Positions 7,570-14,583 of a stretch of 16,298 nucleotides of DNA are shown here, one piece after another. Each line of letters begins with the position of its first letter. Position 1 is the first letter of the stretch. The stretch comes from Hyphomicrobiales bacterium (GTDB taxonomy: Bacteria > Pseudomonadota > Alphaproteobacteria > Rhizobiales > Xanthobacteraceae). The position numbers and the translations under genes are program-made. The notes below the pieces were generated by a model, which saw nothing but the letters and a program-made list of their open reading frames with translations, was not told where the DNA came from and did not search any database. Location: the NCBI GenBank assembly GCA_016201085.1, contig JACQDO010000247.1, positions 1-16,298 on the forward strand, in the 5' to 3' direction.

Positions 7570-8394
7570 ATGTCCTATCTCGTACCTTCGGAATTCGTCA
7601 CCAAGATGGTCGACGCCGGCGAATCCAAGATCTTCATGTCGACCCGCGACACAGTCGTGCGTGCTTACATGGCCGGCGCCATTTTGGCCTTGGCCGCCTG
7701 GATGGCAATCACGATCACCGTGAACACCGGGCAGCCGCTCGTTGGAGCGCTGCTGTTTCCGGTCGGATTCGTCATGTTGTACCTCCTCGGTTTCGATCTC
7801 TTGACCGGCGTGTTCGTCCTCTGCCCGCTGGCCTTGATCGACAAGCGGCCGGGGGTGACGATGGCCGGAGTTTTAAGAAACTGGGGCCTGGTTTTTCTCG
7901 GCAACTTTGCCGGCTCTCTCACCACGGCTTTCTTGATGGCCTACGTAACGACGTTCGGCTTCACGCAGCCACCTGACAAAGTCGGCACCGTGATCGGAAA
8001 CATCGGCGAAGCCCGAACGCTCGGCTACGCCGCCCACGGCGCCGCCGGCATGGCGACGCTGTTTTTCCGCGGCGCGCTGTGCAACTGGATGGTCTCGACC
8101 GGAGTCGTCGGCGCCATGATCTCGACATCGGTCCCCGGCAAGGTCATCGCGATGTGGATGCCGATCTTCGTGTTCTTCTACATGGTGTTCGAGCATTCGG
8201 TCGTGAACATGTTCCTGTTCCCGGCGGGCTTGATGCTGCATGCCCCGTTCTCGATCCTAGACTATTTCATCTGGAACGAGATTCCGACCGTGCTCGGCAA
8301 TCTGGTCGGCGGGCTGGCTTTCACCGGCCTCACCCTCTACGCCACCCACGTCCGCACCGCTCCCAAGCGCGCCGCCCTCAAGCGCGTCGCCTGA
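7570..8394 (+). CDS. nirC: Formate/nitrite transporter (FNT) family channel, probably nitrite (NirC-like)
   Basis: Inner-membrane pentameric channel of the FocA/NirC family, here most likely moving nitrite because it sits among nitrate and nitrite reductase genes. The 274-residue protein has about six hydrophobic segments. FNT signatures seen are YMAGAILALAAW (33-44), FRGALCNWMV (166-175) and FEHSVVNM (207-214), the last with His209, equivalent to the central pore histidine of FocA. The ATG is preceded by AGGGGA at 7-nt spacing. It is transcribed from the sigma-54 promoter at 7422-7436. The substrate is an inference: the family also carries formate and hydrosulfide, and formate or hydrosulfide channels share the same motifs. 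The kinase/phosphatase gene follows 64 bp downstream on the same strand, separated by a terminator-like hairpin. Confidence 0.92.
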   Translation: MSYLVPSEFVTKMVDAGESKIFMSTRDTVVRAYMAGAILALAAWMAITITVNTGQPLVGALLFPVGFVMLYLLGFDLLTGVFVLCPLALIDKRPGVTMAGVLRNWGLVFLGNFAGSLTTAFLMAYVTTFGFTQPPDKVGTVIGNIGEARTLGYAAHGAAGMATLFFRGALCNWMVSTGVVGAMISTSVPGKVIAMWMPIFVFFYMVFEHSVVNMFLFPAGLMLHAPFSILDYFIWNEIPTVLGNLVGGLAFTGLTLYATHVRTAPKRAALKRVA

Positions 8395-8410
8395 GGGGAT
8401 TTGCTAGTGT

Positions 8411-8448
8411 AGAGCCTCAGCCCCACCGGAGTTGAGGCTCTATTCTTT
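8411..8448 (+). terminator. Terminator-like hairpin between the channel and kinase genes
   Basis: A perfect 9-bp stem, AGAGCCTCA (8411-8419) with TGAGGCTCT (8433-8441), is followed by ATTCTTT. The T-run is short and interrupted, so termination is probably partial and could reduce kinase expression relative to the channel. It overlaps an alternative TTG start at 8432, which argues for the ATG at 8459 as the kinase start. Confidence 0.55.
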
Positions 8449-8458
8449 GGACGGCCGC

Positions 8459-10186
8459 ATGGCACAACTCGCGATATCGCTTGGACAGCACTCCGATAGA
8501 GGCCGTAAAGAGTCCAATCAGGATTTTCATGGCGCATTGATTCCGGCCGAACCGCTGTTGAGCCTGAAAGGCATCGCCATCGTGCTGGCGGATGGTATCA
8601 GCAGCAGCAATGTCAGCCAGATCGCCAGCGAGTCCGCCGTCAAAAGCTTTTTGATGGATTATTACTGCACTTCGGAATCCTGGTCGGTAAAGACCTCGGC
8701 CTACCGCGTATTGGCCGCGACAAACTCCTGGCTGCATGCCGAAACCCGGCGCAGTCAGTACCGTTACGACAAAGACAAAGGCTATGTCTGCACCTTAAGC
8801 GCCATGATCATCAAGTCGACGACCGCGCATATATTCCATGTCGGCGATACGCGTATCTACCGTTTGGCCGGCCATTCCCTCGAGCAACTGACCGACGATC
8901 ATCGGGTTACGTTTTCATCGGAGCAAAACTACCTCAGCCGCGCGCTGGGCATGAACCCGCAAATCGAGATCGACCACCAAACGCTGCAAGTCGGCAAGGG
9001 AGATATTTTTCTGCTGGCGACCGACGGCGTTTACGAGCATGTCGAGCCGCGCTTCATCGCCAACGCCATCAAAAACAACGCCAAAGATCTGGACGGCGCG
9101 GCCAGGTTTCTGGTCGAGGAAGCCTACAAGAACGGCAGCGCGGACAACCTGACCGTTCAGATCGTGCGCATCGACGAACTGCCGGATAGCGAACCGAGCG
9201 ACGTTTTCGGACGGGCGAGCGAACTATCGCCGCCGCCGCTGCTGGAAGCGCGCATGGTTTTCGATCAATACCGCATCGTCAGGGAAGTTCACGGCAGCAG
9301 CCGCGGTCATATTTATCTGGCCACCGATATCGAAAGCGATCGGCTGGTTACCTTGAAAATTCCGTCGATCGACCTGCGCGACGACCCTGCTTACCTCAAG
9401 CGCTTCATGATGGAAGACTGGGTGGCCCGGCGCATCAACAGTCCCTATGTCTTGAAGCCGTGTTTGCAATCCAGGAAGCGGAACTACCTTTATGTCGTCA
9501 TGGAATTTGTCGACGGGCAAACTCTGACGCAATGGATGATCGACAATCCGAAACCCAACCTTGAGCTTGTCAGAGGGATCGTCGAGCAGATCGCCAAAGG
9601 GCTACAAGCCTTCCACCGAATTGAAATGCTGCATCAGGATCTGCGGCCCGAGAACATCATGATCGACCGAACCGGAACGGTGAAGATCATCGATTTCGGC
9701 TCCACCAATGTCGCCGGCGTCATGGAAGCCACGCCATCGTTGGATGCCAGCCAGATTCTGGGCACGGCGCAATACACCGCGCCGGAATATTTCCTGGGCG
9801 AGAGCGGCTCGACGCGCTCCGATATATTCTCGCTCGGGGTGATTACTTACCAGATGCTGACAGGAAAGCTGCCTTATGGCGCGCATATGGCGCGAGCGCG
9901 CAGCAAGTCCCAGCAACGAAAATTAAATTACAACTCCGTGCTCGACAACAATCGCGAGATCCCCGCCTGGATCGATAGCGCACTCAAGAAGGCGGTGCAG
10001 CCCGACCCCTACAAACGCTATGAGGAACTGTCGGAATTCATGTTCGATCTGCGTCATCCCAATGTGGAGTTTCTCAAGTCGACGCCCGCGCCGCTGCTGG
10101 AGCGCAATCCGCTGTTATTTTGGAAATGTCTTTCGCTGATTCTGGTCTGCGCGTGCTTGGTGCTGCTCGTTCTGCTGCGGCGATAA
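8459..10186 (+). CDS. Bifunctional PP2C phosphatase / Ser-Thr protein kinase, membrane anchored
   Basis: A 575-residue signalling protein. Residues 5-240 form a PP2C-type phosphatase with its metal-binding acids in place: SDRGRKESNQD (Asp22), LADG (Asp45), HVGDTRIYRL (Asp130), LLATDG (Asp189) and ADNLTV (Asp229). Residues 270-535 form an Hanks-type kinase: Lys300 in VTLKIP, catalytic loop HQDLRPEN (392-399), DFG at 412-414, APE at 441-443 and SDIFSLGVITYQMLTGKLPYG. The glycine loop is degenerate (HGSSRG) and the loop residues Arg and Lys of HRDLKPEN are Gln and Arg. A hydrophobic segment at 553-573 ends in RR, so the domains should face the cytoplasm. The start at 8459 is chosen because the phosphatase domain begins there. 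Similar kinases occur beside nir/nas genes in other proteobacteria (PA1782 near nirBD in Pseudomonas aeruginosa). Its target is unknown; the neighbouring channel or the reductases are candidates. Confidence 0.9.
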   Translation: MAQLAISLGQHSDRGRKESNQDFHGALIPAEPLLSLKGIAIVLADGISSSNVSQIASESAVKSFLMDYYCTSESWSVKTSAYRVLAATNSWLHAETRRSQYRYDKDKGYVCTLSAMIIKSTTAHIFHVGDTRIYRLAGHSLEQLTDDHRVTFSSEQNYLSRALGMNPQIEIDHQTLQVGKGDIFLLATDGVYEHVEPRFIANAIKNNAKDLDGAARFLVEEAYKNGSADNLTVQIVRIDELPDSEPSDVFGRASELSPPPLLEARMVFDQYRIVREVHGSSRGHIYLATDIESDRLVTLKIPSIDLRDDPAYLKRFMMEDWVARRINSPYVLKPCLQSRKRNYLYVVMEFVDGQTLTQWMIDNPKPNLELVRGIVEQIAKGLQAFHRIEMLHQDLRPENIMIDRTGTVKIIDFGSTNVAGVMEATPSLDASQILGTAQYTAPEYFLGESGSTRSDIFSLGVITYQMLTGKLPYGAHMARARSKSQQRKLNYNSVLDNNREIPAWIDSALKKAVQPDPYKRYEELSEFMFDLRHPNVEFLKSTPAPLLERNPLLFWKCLSLILVCACLVLLVLLRR

Positions 10187-10195
10187 ATTGGCGTC

Positions 10196-11407
10196 TTACG
10201 CCGCCGCGCTGACGAAGGCTCGGCCGAATACCAGGTCCTGACGAAACGCCTCGATCGAGACGCCCGAGCGGATCAGATCGAGATACCACAGCCCGTCCGC
10301 GCTATCGCCGAACAGCACCGCACCGACCAGGCGGCCGCCCTTGATCACCAACTTCTTGTAAGTGCCGAGGCCGGGATCAGAGAGGACGAGTTGTTCGGTG
10401 TCCGCTGCGCCCAGGAAATCGCCGGCGGAGAACACGTTGACGCCGGTGACCTTCAGATTGGTCGCGAACTGGGCCGGACGGAAGGCGGCCTTATCGCCAG
10501 CCAGCGTCCGCGCCACGACCGCCGCCATGTCGTAGATCGGCTCAACCAGCCCGTAGCAGATGCCCGCGTGTTCGACGCACTCGCCGACCGCATAGATATT
10601 GGGATCGGACGTCCGCATCCGATCGTCAACGACGATGCCGCGCTCGACATCGAGGCCGGCATCCGTGGCAATGCGCGTTTCGGGCCTGATCCCCGTGGCC
10701 ATGACCACGAGATCCGCCGGGTATATCGTGCCGTCGTCGAGCAGCACGGCCTCCGCGCGCTTGTGGCCGAGAATAGCCGTCGTCTGCGCGTTGCAATGGA
10801 CGTCGATGCCGCGCGCTTCCAGCGCCCGCTGCAACAGACGGCCCGCTGCCGGATCGAGCTGACGCTCCATCAGGTGGCCCATCAGATGCAGCACGGCCAC
10901 ACTCATGCCACGCGCTTGCAATCCGGCCGCGGCCTCAAGCCCGAGCAGACCGCCGCCAAGCACCACGACCTTCATGCCAGGCCTTGCGGCGACCGCCAGC
11001 ATGGCGTTGACGTCGTCGAAATCGCGGAAGGACAGCACGCCCTGCAATTCCTTGCCGGCCACCGGAATGACGAAGGGCGCCGAGCCGGTGGCGATCACCA
11101 GTCTGTCATAAGGGGTCTTGCCGTTGCGCGAATGCACCGTCTTGGCCGTGCGATCGATTTTGGTGATCGTCTCGCCGAACCGGCAGACAACGCCGTGCGC
11201 CGCATACCAGGGGGCATCGTGGATGACGGTCTCGTCGAAGGTCGCCTCTCCGGCCAGCACCGGAGAGAGCATGATGCGGTTGTAGTTGCCACGCGGCTCC
11301 GCGCCGAACAATGTGACATCGTAGGCGTCCGGCTGCACCTTGAACAAACGTTCGAGCATGCGGCCCGAGGCCATTCCGGCACCGACGATAACGAGCTTGC
11401 GCCTCAT
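10196..11407 (-). CDS. NirB/NasB-type FAD-dependent NAD(P)H oxidoreductase
   Basis: A 403-residue pyridine nucleotide-disulfide oxidoreductase-fold flavoprotein, equal in size and motifs to the N-terminal FAD/NAD half of NirB. Seen are the FAD motif VIVGAGMASG (6-15), LVIATGSAPF (103-112), the NAD motif VVVLGGGLLGLEAA (147-160), FAD site YAVGECVEH (272-280) and the NirB-specific stretch TNLKVTGVNVFSAGDF (316-331). The BFD Fe-S and siroheme parts of NirB are missing, and the protein ends normally, so this is a stand-alone module and not a broken nirB. Proteins of this kind act as electron-donating subunits for NasA in other bacteria. The ATG at 11407 has GAGAG upstream and lies 11 nt after the narK stop, so the two genes form one operon. 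The 3' end faces the kinase gene with only 9 bp between stops. Whether it serves NasA or NirA is not shown. Confidence 0.88.
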   Translation of the reverse strand: MRRKLVIVGAGMASGRMLERLFKVQPDAYDVTLFGAEPRGNYNRIMLSPVLAGEATFDETVIHDAPWYAAHGVVCRFGETITKIDRTAKTVHSRNGKTPYDRLVIATGSAPFVIPVAGKELQGVLSFRDFDDVNAMLAVAARPGMKVVVLGGGLLGLEAAAGLQARGMSVAVLHLMGHLMERQLDPAAGRLLQRALEARGIDVHCNAQTTAILGHKRAEAVLLDDGTIYPADLVVMATGIRPETRIATDAGLDVERGIVVDDRMRTSDPNIYAVGECVEHAGICYGLVEPIYDMAAVVARTLAGDKAAFRPAQFATNLKVTGVNVFSAGDFLGAADTEQLVLSDPGLGTYKKLVIKGGRLVGAVLFGDSADGLWYLDLIRSGVSIEAFRQDLVFGRAFVSAAA

Positions 11408-11418
11408 ATTTGCCGCTC

Positions 11419-12801
11419 TCACACGCGCGCTTCGGCAAGGCTGGTGGCGCCCGCGGTATAGCTCTTGCGCAGGTAGTACCACCACGTGAGCGCGAGGCAG
11501 GTGGCGTAGAACGCCAGGTAGATTCCCAGCGCCAATTGCGGGCCGCCGGTCATGGCGATCGAAGCGCCGAAACCGCGCGGGATCAGGTAGCCGCCGCAGG
11601 CGCCGATGGCCCCGATAAATCCAAGCGCGGCGCCGCTTTCGATTCTGGCGGCATTCACGGCAAAGGCGCGGGCCACCTCGCCGGAGCCTTTTGTCTCGCG
11701 CAGTTTCTGCTCGCGGAAGATCGACGGGATCATCCGGTAGGTCGAGCCGTTGCCGATGCCGGTCGTGACGAAAAGGATGAGGAACATGGCCAGGAAGCCG
11801 GCAAAGTTCTTCGCCTCCACGAAGTGCATGACGCCGACGGTGGCGGCGCCCATGACGATGAAATTCCAGAACGTCACGATGGCGCCGCCGACTTTATCGG
11901 CCAGCAGGCCGCCGAGTGGGCGCGACAGCGACCCCACCAGCGGTCCGAGGAACGCAATGGCGATCGTGACCGTCGGGAACTGGGTCTTGATCAGCAGCGG
12001 GAACGCGGCCGAGTAGCCGATGAAGGAGCCGAAGGTCCCGATGTAGATGTAGGACATGATCCAGGTGTGCTTGCGCCCGACGATGGCGACCGCTTCCTTG
12101 AAGCTGGAGCGCGCCGAAGTGAGGTTGTTCATAAAGAAAAACGCGCCGATGACCGCGATGGCGAGCGGCACGATCCATATCAGCCCGGCATTTTGCAGAT
12201 AGAGGCCGGCCGAAGTCGGCGTTGCCTGATAGAGGCTGAACAGACCGACGCCCATCAGGATCGGCGTCAACAACTGCACGCTGCTAACGCCGATATTGCC
12301 GCCGGCCGCGTTCAGGCCGAGTGCCCAGCCTTTCATACGGTCCGGGTAGAAGAACGAAATATTGGTCATGCTGGAGGCGAAGTTGCCGCCGCCGAGACCG
12401 GCCGTCGCCGCCACACACAGCATCAGCCAGAACGGCGTATCGGGCTGCGTCACGAAATAGGCGAGCGCGGTGGTCGGAATGAACAGCACTGCCGCGCTGA
12501 AGATCGTCCAGTTGCGGCCGCCGAACATCGTGACCGCGAAGGTGTAGGGAAACCGCATGAGCGAACCGATCAGTCCGGGCAGCGCCACCAGCTGAAACAG
12601 CTGGTCGGTGGTGTAGTGGAAGCCGGCCTGCGGCAATTTGGTGGCGACGATGCTCCAGATCAGCCAGACCGAGAAACCGATGTGCTCGGCGACGATCGAC
12701 CAGATGAGATTGCGCCGGGCAATGAACTTGCCCTTGCTGTCCCAGAACTTCACATCCTCCGGGTTCCAATCCGAAATCCAACTCTTGCCCCGCGTGCTCA
12801 T
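11419..12801 (-). CDS. narK: NarK-type nitrate/nitrite transporter (MFS)
   Basis: Inner-membrane transporter for nitrate uptake and/or nitrate-nitrite exchange. The 460-residue protein has about 12 hydrophobic segments and both nitrate signature motifs: AGLGGGNFASSMTNISFF (134-151) and TTGIGNGSTYRMIP (346-359). The substrate-binding arginines expected in helices 2 and 8 are present as Arg83 (LMRFPYTF) and Arg294 (SLSRPLGG). The start at 12801 is chosen because AAGGAA lies about 6 nt upstream; a longer in-frame extension to 12909 would overlap the leader terminator stem. The gene is first in its unit, followed after 11 nt by the FAD reductase gene. A sigma-54-like promoter at 13010-13024 and a leader of nearly 200 nt precede it. 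Confidence 0.95.
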   Translation of the reverse strand: MSTRGKSWISDWNPEDVKFWDSKGKFIARRNLIWSIVAEHIGFSVWLIWSIVATKLPQAGFHYTTDQLFQLVALPGLIGSLMRFPYTFAVTMFGGRNWTIFSAAVLFIPTTALAYFVTQPDTPFWLMLCVAATAGLGGGNFASSMTNISFFYPDRMKGWALGLNAAGGNIGVSSVQLLTPILMGVGLFSLYQATPTSAGLYLQNAGLIWIVPLAIAVIGAFFFMNNLTSARSSFKEAVAIVGRKHTWIMSYIYIGTFGSFIGYSAAFPLLIKTQFPTVTIAIAFLGPLVGSLSRPLGGLLADKVGGAIVTFWNFIVMGAATVGVMHFVEAKNFAGFLAMFLILFVTTGIGNGSTYRMIPSIFREQKLRETKGSGEVARAFAVNAARIESGAALGFIGAIGACGGYLIPRGFGASIAMTGGPQLALGIYLAFYATCLALTWWYYLRKSYTAGATSLAEARV

Positions 12802-12892
12802 GAGATTTCCTTTCCGATCGTCCTTGCTCTGGTTTGATCCCGGTCGCTGCCTGTCGTGTTCGTCGCTGGTCTCGATCCGCCTTTCCGCCCAC

Positions 12893-12944
12893 AAAAAGCC
12901 GCAGCCCACGCTCGCGCGCGCGGTGCGAAGCCCGGGACAGCGGC
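12893..12944 (-). terminator. Putative attenuator (terminator stem plus U5) in the narK leader
   Basis: On the minus strand GCCGC (12944-12940) and GCGGC (12902-12898) close a GC-rich stem, with CCC/GGG pairs inside, directly followed by TTTTT (12897-12893). It lies about 100 nt after the predicted transcript start and about 90 nt before the narK ATG, so it would stop transcription before narK unless overridden. The stem is imperfect and its loop is long. Confidence 0.5.
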
Positions 12945-12972
12945 GTTGCTTGTTGGCCCGTCGTTGGACTGC

Positions 12973-12994
12973 GGACGCCGAACGCCTAGCGTCC
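12973..12994 (-). promoter_or_regulatory. narK leader 5' stem-loop
   Basis: GGACGC (12994-12989) pairs with GCGTCC (12978-12973), starting about 5 nt from the predicted 5' end. Its loop carries GGCGTT (12986-12981), which is complementary to AACGCC (12947-12942), and that segment overlaps the left arm of the terminator stem. This gives a possible anti-terminator pairing. Confidence 0.4.
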
Positions 12995-13009
12995 AGGGCG
13001 ATAGCTATT

Positions 13010-13024
13010 TCAAGGATCGTGCCA
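13010..13024 (-). promoter_or_regulatory. Sigma-54-like promoter of the narK operon
   Basis: The minus strand reads TGGCACGATCCTTGA: a perfect -24 box and correct spacing, but the -12 box is TTGA and not TTGC. The predicted start is near 12998. The missing -12 C lowers confidence, although the upstream dyad at 13120-13134 supports it. Confidence 0.55.
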
Positions 13025-13119
13025 AGACAGAAAACACTGTGAAATCAGGTGTTTGTATAAAATTTGGGCAGTATTGTTGATATGATTTGCTGCCTAATTC
13101 CGGGCAAGCTGCGGTTATC

Positions 13120-13134
13120 TTGTGCAATGCACAA
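13120..13134. promoter_or_regulatory. Candidate upstream activator site of narK
   Basis: TTGTGCA-A-TGCACAA is a perfect dyad with 7-bp arms and one central base, about 129 bp upstream of the predicted narK start. Its right part matches the element at 7282-7292 upstream of nirA in 10 of 11 bases. The DNA between it and the promoter (about 13025-13100) is AT-rich, as is common between enhancer and sigma-54 promoter. I see no gene in the 12802-13188 gap. Confidence 0.5.
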
Positions 13135-13188
13135 ATTTAGCGCACGACCGGCAGGAGCAACCCGTATGCACCGGCTGACAACCAAGGA

Positions 13189-14583
13189 TTACGCAATTGC
13201 GCGATTTTCCGCCGGCGTCGCGCCCAGCTCGCGCATGGCGCGCCCCAGCATCACCAGCACCGGACCCGGCAACGCGGCCTGCGCCAGGCGGGCGGGCAGT
13301 TCGCCAATGGGCGCCGCCACCGTCGCCTGATCGGGCTGCGTGGCGCGCGCGATGGCGATGGCCGGCGTTGTCGGGTCGAGGCCCGCGGCGATGGCGCGCG
13401 TGACCAAAGCCTCCAGCGTTTTGGTTGGCATGTAGATCGCCGTGGTGGTCGCCGGATCGGCGAGGCTCTGCCAGTCGAGATCGGCGGGCAACTGGCCGTC
13501 CTTGGCGTGGCCGGTGACATATTGCAGCCGGCGCGCATGTTGGCGGTCGGTCAGTGGCAGCGCCAGCCTGGCGGCGGCGCCTTGCGCTGCCGTGATGCCG
13601 GGCACGATCTCAACGGAAATATTCGCCGCGCGGCAGGCATCCAGTTCCTCGCCGGCGCGACCGAAGATCAGTGGGTCGCCACCTTTGAGGCGCACCACGC
13701 GCTTGCCCTGCTCGGCGAGCGCGACCATCAGCGCGTTGATGTCGTCCTGCTTGCAGGACGGCCCGAAGCCGGTCTTGCCGACCAGCATCTTGCGCGCCTC
13801 GCGCCGGGCAAAATCCAGCACCTCGCGCGACACCAGATCGTCGAACAGGATGACGTCGGCCGCTTGCAGCGCCCGCACCGCGCGCAGCGTCAGCAATTCG
13901 GCATCGCCCGGTCCGGCGCCGACCAAAGTGACCGAGCCGTTCTCGACCGCTGTCCCTAAGCCCTGCACCTCGGCCACGAAGCGCTCGAAGTCGCTTTCCG
14001 TCGGCTCGCTCGCCGGGTTGGCAACAGCATGCGCGGTGAACAGCTGCCAGAACTTGCGGCGCCCAGCAAATGACAGACCTGAGGCTTTCACCGCATTGCG
14101 CCAGCGTCCTGCTGCCGCAGCCCACTCGGCAAAACCCTTGGGCAGCAGCGCTTCCAGCTTGGCGCGGATCGCCTGCGCGAACACCGGGGCGGCGCCGTCG
14201 GTGGAGATGCCGATCACCAGCGGCGAACGGTTGACGATGGCGCCGAAGGAGAAGTCGCAGAACGCCGGATTGTCGATGACATTGACCGGCACGCCTACGG
14301 CGCGCGCGGCCTTGGCGAAGGCCGCAGCCCGCTCGTCATCCTCGAAGGCGCCAACGGCGATGGCCGCGCCGCGCAGATCGTCCGCCGTCCACGCGTCCAC
14401 GGCATAGACTTCGACGCGTGCGCCTGCCGCCTCCAGCAGCTCGCGCTTCCACTCGGCCGCCTGACCGCCACCCACCAGCACGACGCGTTTGCCTTGCAGC
14501 GCCAGGAATACCGGCAATCGCGCCAGCGGTCCCATGCGCGCCGGCTGCGTCTCAAGCGGTTTGCGTTCGGATTTTTCGGTCAT
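13189..14583 (-). CDS. cysG: Siroheme synthase CysG, copy 2 (complete)
   Basis: A complete 464-residue siroheme synthase, close to the 457 residues of E. coli CysG. Residues 30-165 are the precorrin-2 dehydrogenase/ferrochelatase domain with VLVGGGQAAEWK (35-46) and NVID (Asp104, the position of the catalytic Asp in the E. coli enzyme). Residues 217-460 are the uroporphyrinogen III methyltransferase domain with LVGAGPGDAELLTLRA (220-235), RLKGGDPLIFGRAGEE (298-313) and VPGITAAQGAAA (327-338). The ATG overlaps the cysI stop by 4 nt (ATGA), which ties it to sulfite reductase as its siroheme supplier. The first 870 bp align without gaps to the copy at 1-872, apart from two extra N-terminal codons. 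No terminator was seen after its TAA before the narK control region. Confidence 0.95.
   Translation of the reverse strand: MTEKSERKPLETQPARMGPLARLPVFLALQGKRVVLVGGGQAAEWKRELLEAAGARVEVYAVDAWTADDLRGAAIAVGAFEDDERAAAFAKAARAVGVPVNVIDNPAFCDFSFGAIVNRSPLVIGISTDGAAPVFAQAIRAKLEALLPKGFAEWAAAAGRWRNAVKASGLSFAGRRKFWQLFTAHAVANPASEPTESDFERFVAEVQGLGTAVENGSVTLVGAGPGDAELLTLRAVRALQAADVILFDDLVSREVLDFARREARKMLVGKTGFGPSCKQDDINALMVALAEQGKRVVRLKGGDPLIFGRAGEELDACRAANISVEIVPGITAAQGAAARLALPLTDRQHARRLQYVTGHAKDGQLPADLDWQSLADPATTTAIYMPTKTLEALVTRAIAAGLDPTTPAIAIARATQPDQATVAAPIGELPARLAQAALPGPVLVMLGRAMRELGATPAENRAIA

Noticed and set aside
8432..8458. TTG start adding nine residues to the kinase/phosphatase
   Set aside because: It sits inside the 9-bp hairpin arm, and the PP2C domain begins right after the ATG at 8459.
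10196..11407. Truncated nirB pseudogene
   Set aside because: The frame is intact, begins and ends normally, has a ribosome-binding site and has no remnants of the Fe-S or siroheme domains after its stop; a stand-alone reductase module is the better reading.
10391..12837. Long plus-strand frames opposite the FAD reductase and narK
   Set aside because: Both are shadows of genes with clear cofactor or membrane-transport motifs on the minus strand.
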